A stretch of 6,185 bases of DNA, from NCBI GenBank assembly GCA_013041835.1, contig JABDRH010000208.1, positions 1 through 6,185 on the forward strand, read 5' to 3'. Below, in pieces: positions 4,527 through 6,185 of the stretch. The notes beneath the pieces were generated by a model, which was not told the DNA's origin, did no database searches, and saw nothing but the letters and a program-made list of their open reading frames with translations. A program made the translations under genes and the position numbers. The DNA comes from Desulfatitalea sp. (GTDB lineage Bacteria; Desulfobacterota; Desulfobacteria; Desulfobacterales; Desulfosarcinaceae). How positions within the stretch are numbered: the first letter of the stretch is position 1; every line of letters begins with the position of its first letter.

Positions 4527-6185
4527 ATGGCTGAACATCCGCTCCTCATTTTTCCTGAACCGTCCCTTGCAGAACGCGCAAAACGAAGTGGTGGTGGGGG
4601 TAAGTTCCGACTGCCGGAGGCACAGCGGCAAGCCGGAAGGTTGACACCGCAATTTCAGCGCCTTCAACAGGCGATGGACCGGCAGCGGATTGCCCTTCAA
4701 GGAAATTCGTTCGGCCTCCAGCCAGAACAAGCTTTGGTGATTGAGACCATCGGTCCTATACAGGACTTTGTCAATGCCGTCCAAAAGGTCGAGGGCCTGG
4801 AATGGTTGGGAGAGTTCGAGCTCGATGACATCCCTCCCGAGCATGGCTTTGAAGATGCAAAAGATCCGGAGAAACAGTTGAAAGGCCGACTCTTTCTGAT
4901 CATGACGGATCAGCGCGCCCTTCAGGAAATGCAAAATCTTTTCACCAATTGGAAGCGAGACAAAACCATAAGTTTCCCTCACGGGCTTGCGCCTCTGAAA
5001 CATGCCTTTACCCATCTCCACACGATCCGCCCATGGGATGCCGAGGACCGGATTCGCGACACAGGTATTGTTGAGGATTGGAAGGATAGGATCGCACATG
5101 GGCAGGAAGTCGTCCCCTTTGAAGCGGAACTTTGGTTTCGAAACAATCCCGACCGCCAGCAACAAGCGCAAACGTATTTCTCAAGTGTGGTTGACTCTCT
5201 TGGCGGTGAAATTGTCCAGCGATGCGTCATTCCCCAAATTGCCTACCATGGCTTGCTCGGGAAAATACCCGTTGATGAGCTCTCCGCACTTCTTACCGAA
5301 ATGGAAAGATTGCACAATTTCCGTCTGTTGCAGTGTGAAGACATCATGTATGTTCGCCCGGTCGGCCAGTGCGCCATTCGCGTGACGAATGATTTGTCTG
5401 AGTCAGATGCTGCTGAAGATAAAGCCCGGACTGAGCTATTGCAGGACGAACCTCTCGTTGCCATGTTCGACGGCTTGCCTTTGACAGGACATAGCCTGCT
5501 CAACGGCCGGCTGACCGTCGATGATCCGGATGGCTACGAAAGCGCCTACCAGGCAAGAGAACGTGTTCACGGCACTGCCATGGCCTCGTTGATCTGTCAT
5601 GGTGATCTGAACGAAGGCGGCGAGCCATTGACAAGACCTCTGTATGTCAGGCCCATCATGCAACCCCGTCGCGGTTTCGAAGGGCAATTTTTTGAGGCCA
5701 TACCCGAGGGTGTTTTGCCCGTAGACTTGGTGCATCGGGCCGTGCGGCGGCTGTATGAAAGCGAAGGCGGCGAGCCACCCGCGGCGCCGAGTGTTCGTGT
5801 GATCAACCTGTCGGTGTGTGACCGCTACCGGCCCTTTGACCGCGGCATGAGTTCCTGGGCACGGTTGCTGGATTGGTTGTCCTGGAAATATAATGTGTTA
5901 TTTGTGGTCAGCGCGGGAAATCATTCCCATGATATTGAATTGAACCTCCCCAGAGAGAACCTTCGGAACCTGACTGCCGAAAACCGTGAAAGATCCGTGA
6001 TTGAGGCCATTGCCGCAGACACACGCCATCGCCGTCTGCTTTCGCCTGCCGAGGCCTTAAACAGCGTCACCCTGGCTGCCACGCATGCGGATGCCTCTGT
6101 CTCAGCGGCGAATCCGAACCTGATTGATCCTTTTGTACAAAGAGGGCTTCCGAGCACGACCAACGCCCATGGACCGGGATATCAA
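4527..6185 (+). CDS. S8 family (subtilisin-like) serine peptidase, 3' end beyond window
   Basis: The open frame runs from the ATG to the window edge (553 codons) without a stop. The first 310 or so residues are an uncharacterised region beginning MAEHPLLIFPEP, with a basic SGGGGK stretch (21-26). I see no signal peptide or membrane segment, so the enzyme is probably cytoplasmic, unusual for subtilases. The peptidase domain follows: catalytic Asp D315 in VAMFDG, His H348 in VHGTAMAS, and oxyanion-hole Asn N465 in VVSAGN. The catalytic Ser (GTSxA motif) should lie downstream of the window, so activity cannot be confirmed. GAGAGGA lies 9 bases before the ATG; the earlier ATG at 4517 gives only a few codons. 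I recall this subfamily often being adjacent to a AAA+ ATPase, as here, which suggests that the two act together. Probable role: regulated intracellular proteolysis, perhaps in defence (inference). Confidence 0.9.
   Translation, partial: MAEHPLLIFPEPSLAERAKRSGGGGKFRLPEAQRQAGRLTPQFQRLQQAMDRQRIALQGNSFGLQPEQALVIETIGPIQDFVNAVQKVEGLEWLGEFELDDIPPEHGFEDAKDPEKQLKGRLFLIMTDQRALQEMQNLFTNWKRDKTISFPHGLAPLKHAFTHLHTIRPWDAEDRIRDTGIVEDWKDRIAHGQEVVPFEAELWFRNNPDRQQQAQTYFSSVVDSLGGEIVQRCVIPQIAYHGLLGKIPVDELSALLTEMERLHNFRLLQCEDIMYVRPVGQCAIRVTNDLSESDAAEDKARTELLQDEPLVAMFDGLPLTGHSLLNGRLTVDDPDGYESAYQARERVHGTAMASLICHGDLNEGGEPLTRPLYVRPIMQPRRGFEGQFFEAIPEGVLPVDLVHRAVRRLYESEGGEPPAAPSVRVINLSVCDRYRPFDRGMSSWARLLDWLSWKYNVLFVVSAGNHSHDIELNLPRENLRNLTAENRERSVIEAIAADTRHRRLLSPAEALNSVTLAATHADASVSAANPNLIDPFVQRGLPSTTNAHGPGYQ

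Noticed and set aside
4506..5171. Long minus-strand open frame (221 codons) within the subtilase gene
   Set aside because: It is antisense to the well-supported N-terminal part of the S8 peptidase, lacks a recognisable domain and has no clear ribosome binding site; treated as a shadow of a coding strand poor in antisense stops.

Overview
The window appears to be part of a bacterial genomic island (a defence or restriction-type locus). Shine-Dalgarno sites, a sigma-70-type promoter and tightly packed co-directional genes all point to a bacterium. The type I methyltransferase and subtilase families and the proteobacterial-looking tmRNA-like sequence suggest a Gram-negative such as a proteobacterium or Desulfobacterota. 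That assignment is weak and rests on resemblance only. The left part (about 1-1050) looks AT-richer and holds fragments, while the right part (1060-6185) is compact and coding.

Left region. Positions about 98-458 carry the 3' end of a Fic-family (AMP-transferase type) gene. Its N-terminal catalytic part is absent, and a frameshift or stop lies just upstream of the surviving C-terminal helix-turn-helix part. A cluster of short AT(C/T)GCGA(C/T)A repeats follows (460-513). On the minus strand at 551-582 there is a T-arm with flanks closely resembling the 3' end of tmRNA (ssrA), a common integration target, and so probably an attachment-site scar. Next to it is a pair of mutually exclusive hairpins (583-621). 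These overlap the end of a 44-codon minus-strand ORF (610-744) that has an excellent ribosome binding site.

Control region. Positions 760-978 hold no convincing gene. An extended -10 promoter (979-1006) is followed by two 12-bp dyads of the same form (1010-1021 and 1026-1037). A small Xre-type HTH protein (1060-1275), the size of a restriction-modification controller protein, comes next. I infer that it represses or tunes the promoter through the dyads.

Effector region. The order is a large HsdM-type adenine methyltransferase (1379-3523), a AAA+ ATPase (3526-4512) and a subtilisin-like S8 peptidase (4527 to the window end, cut before its catalytic serine). Gaps are only 2 and 14 bp, so the three are almost surely one transcription unit. 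No specificity subunit (HsdS) or restriction subunit (HsdR) is present; the slot after hsdM is taken by an ATPase-protease pair. The most interesting reading is a modification-linked defence system in which a AAA+ ATPase and a cytoplasmic subtilase act as sensor and effector. The sober alternative is that an independent ATPase-subtilase module sits beside a type I system whose other subunits lie beyond the window.
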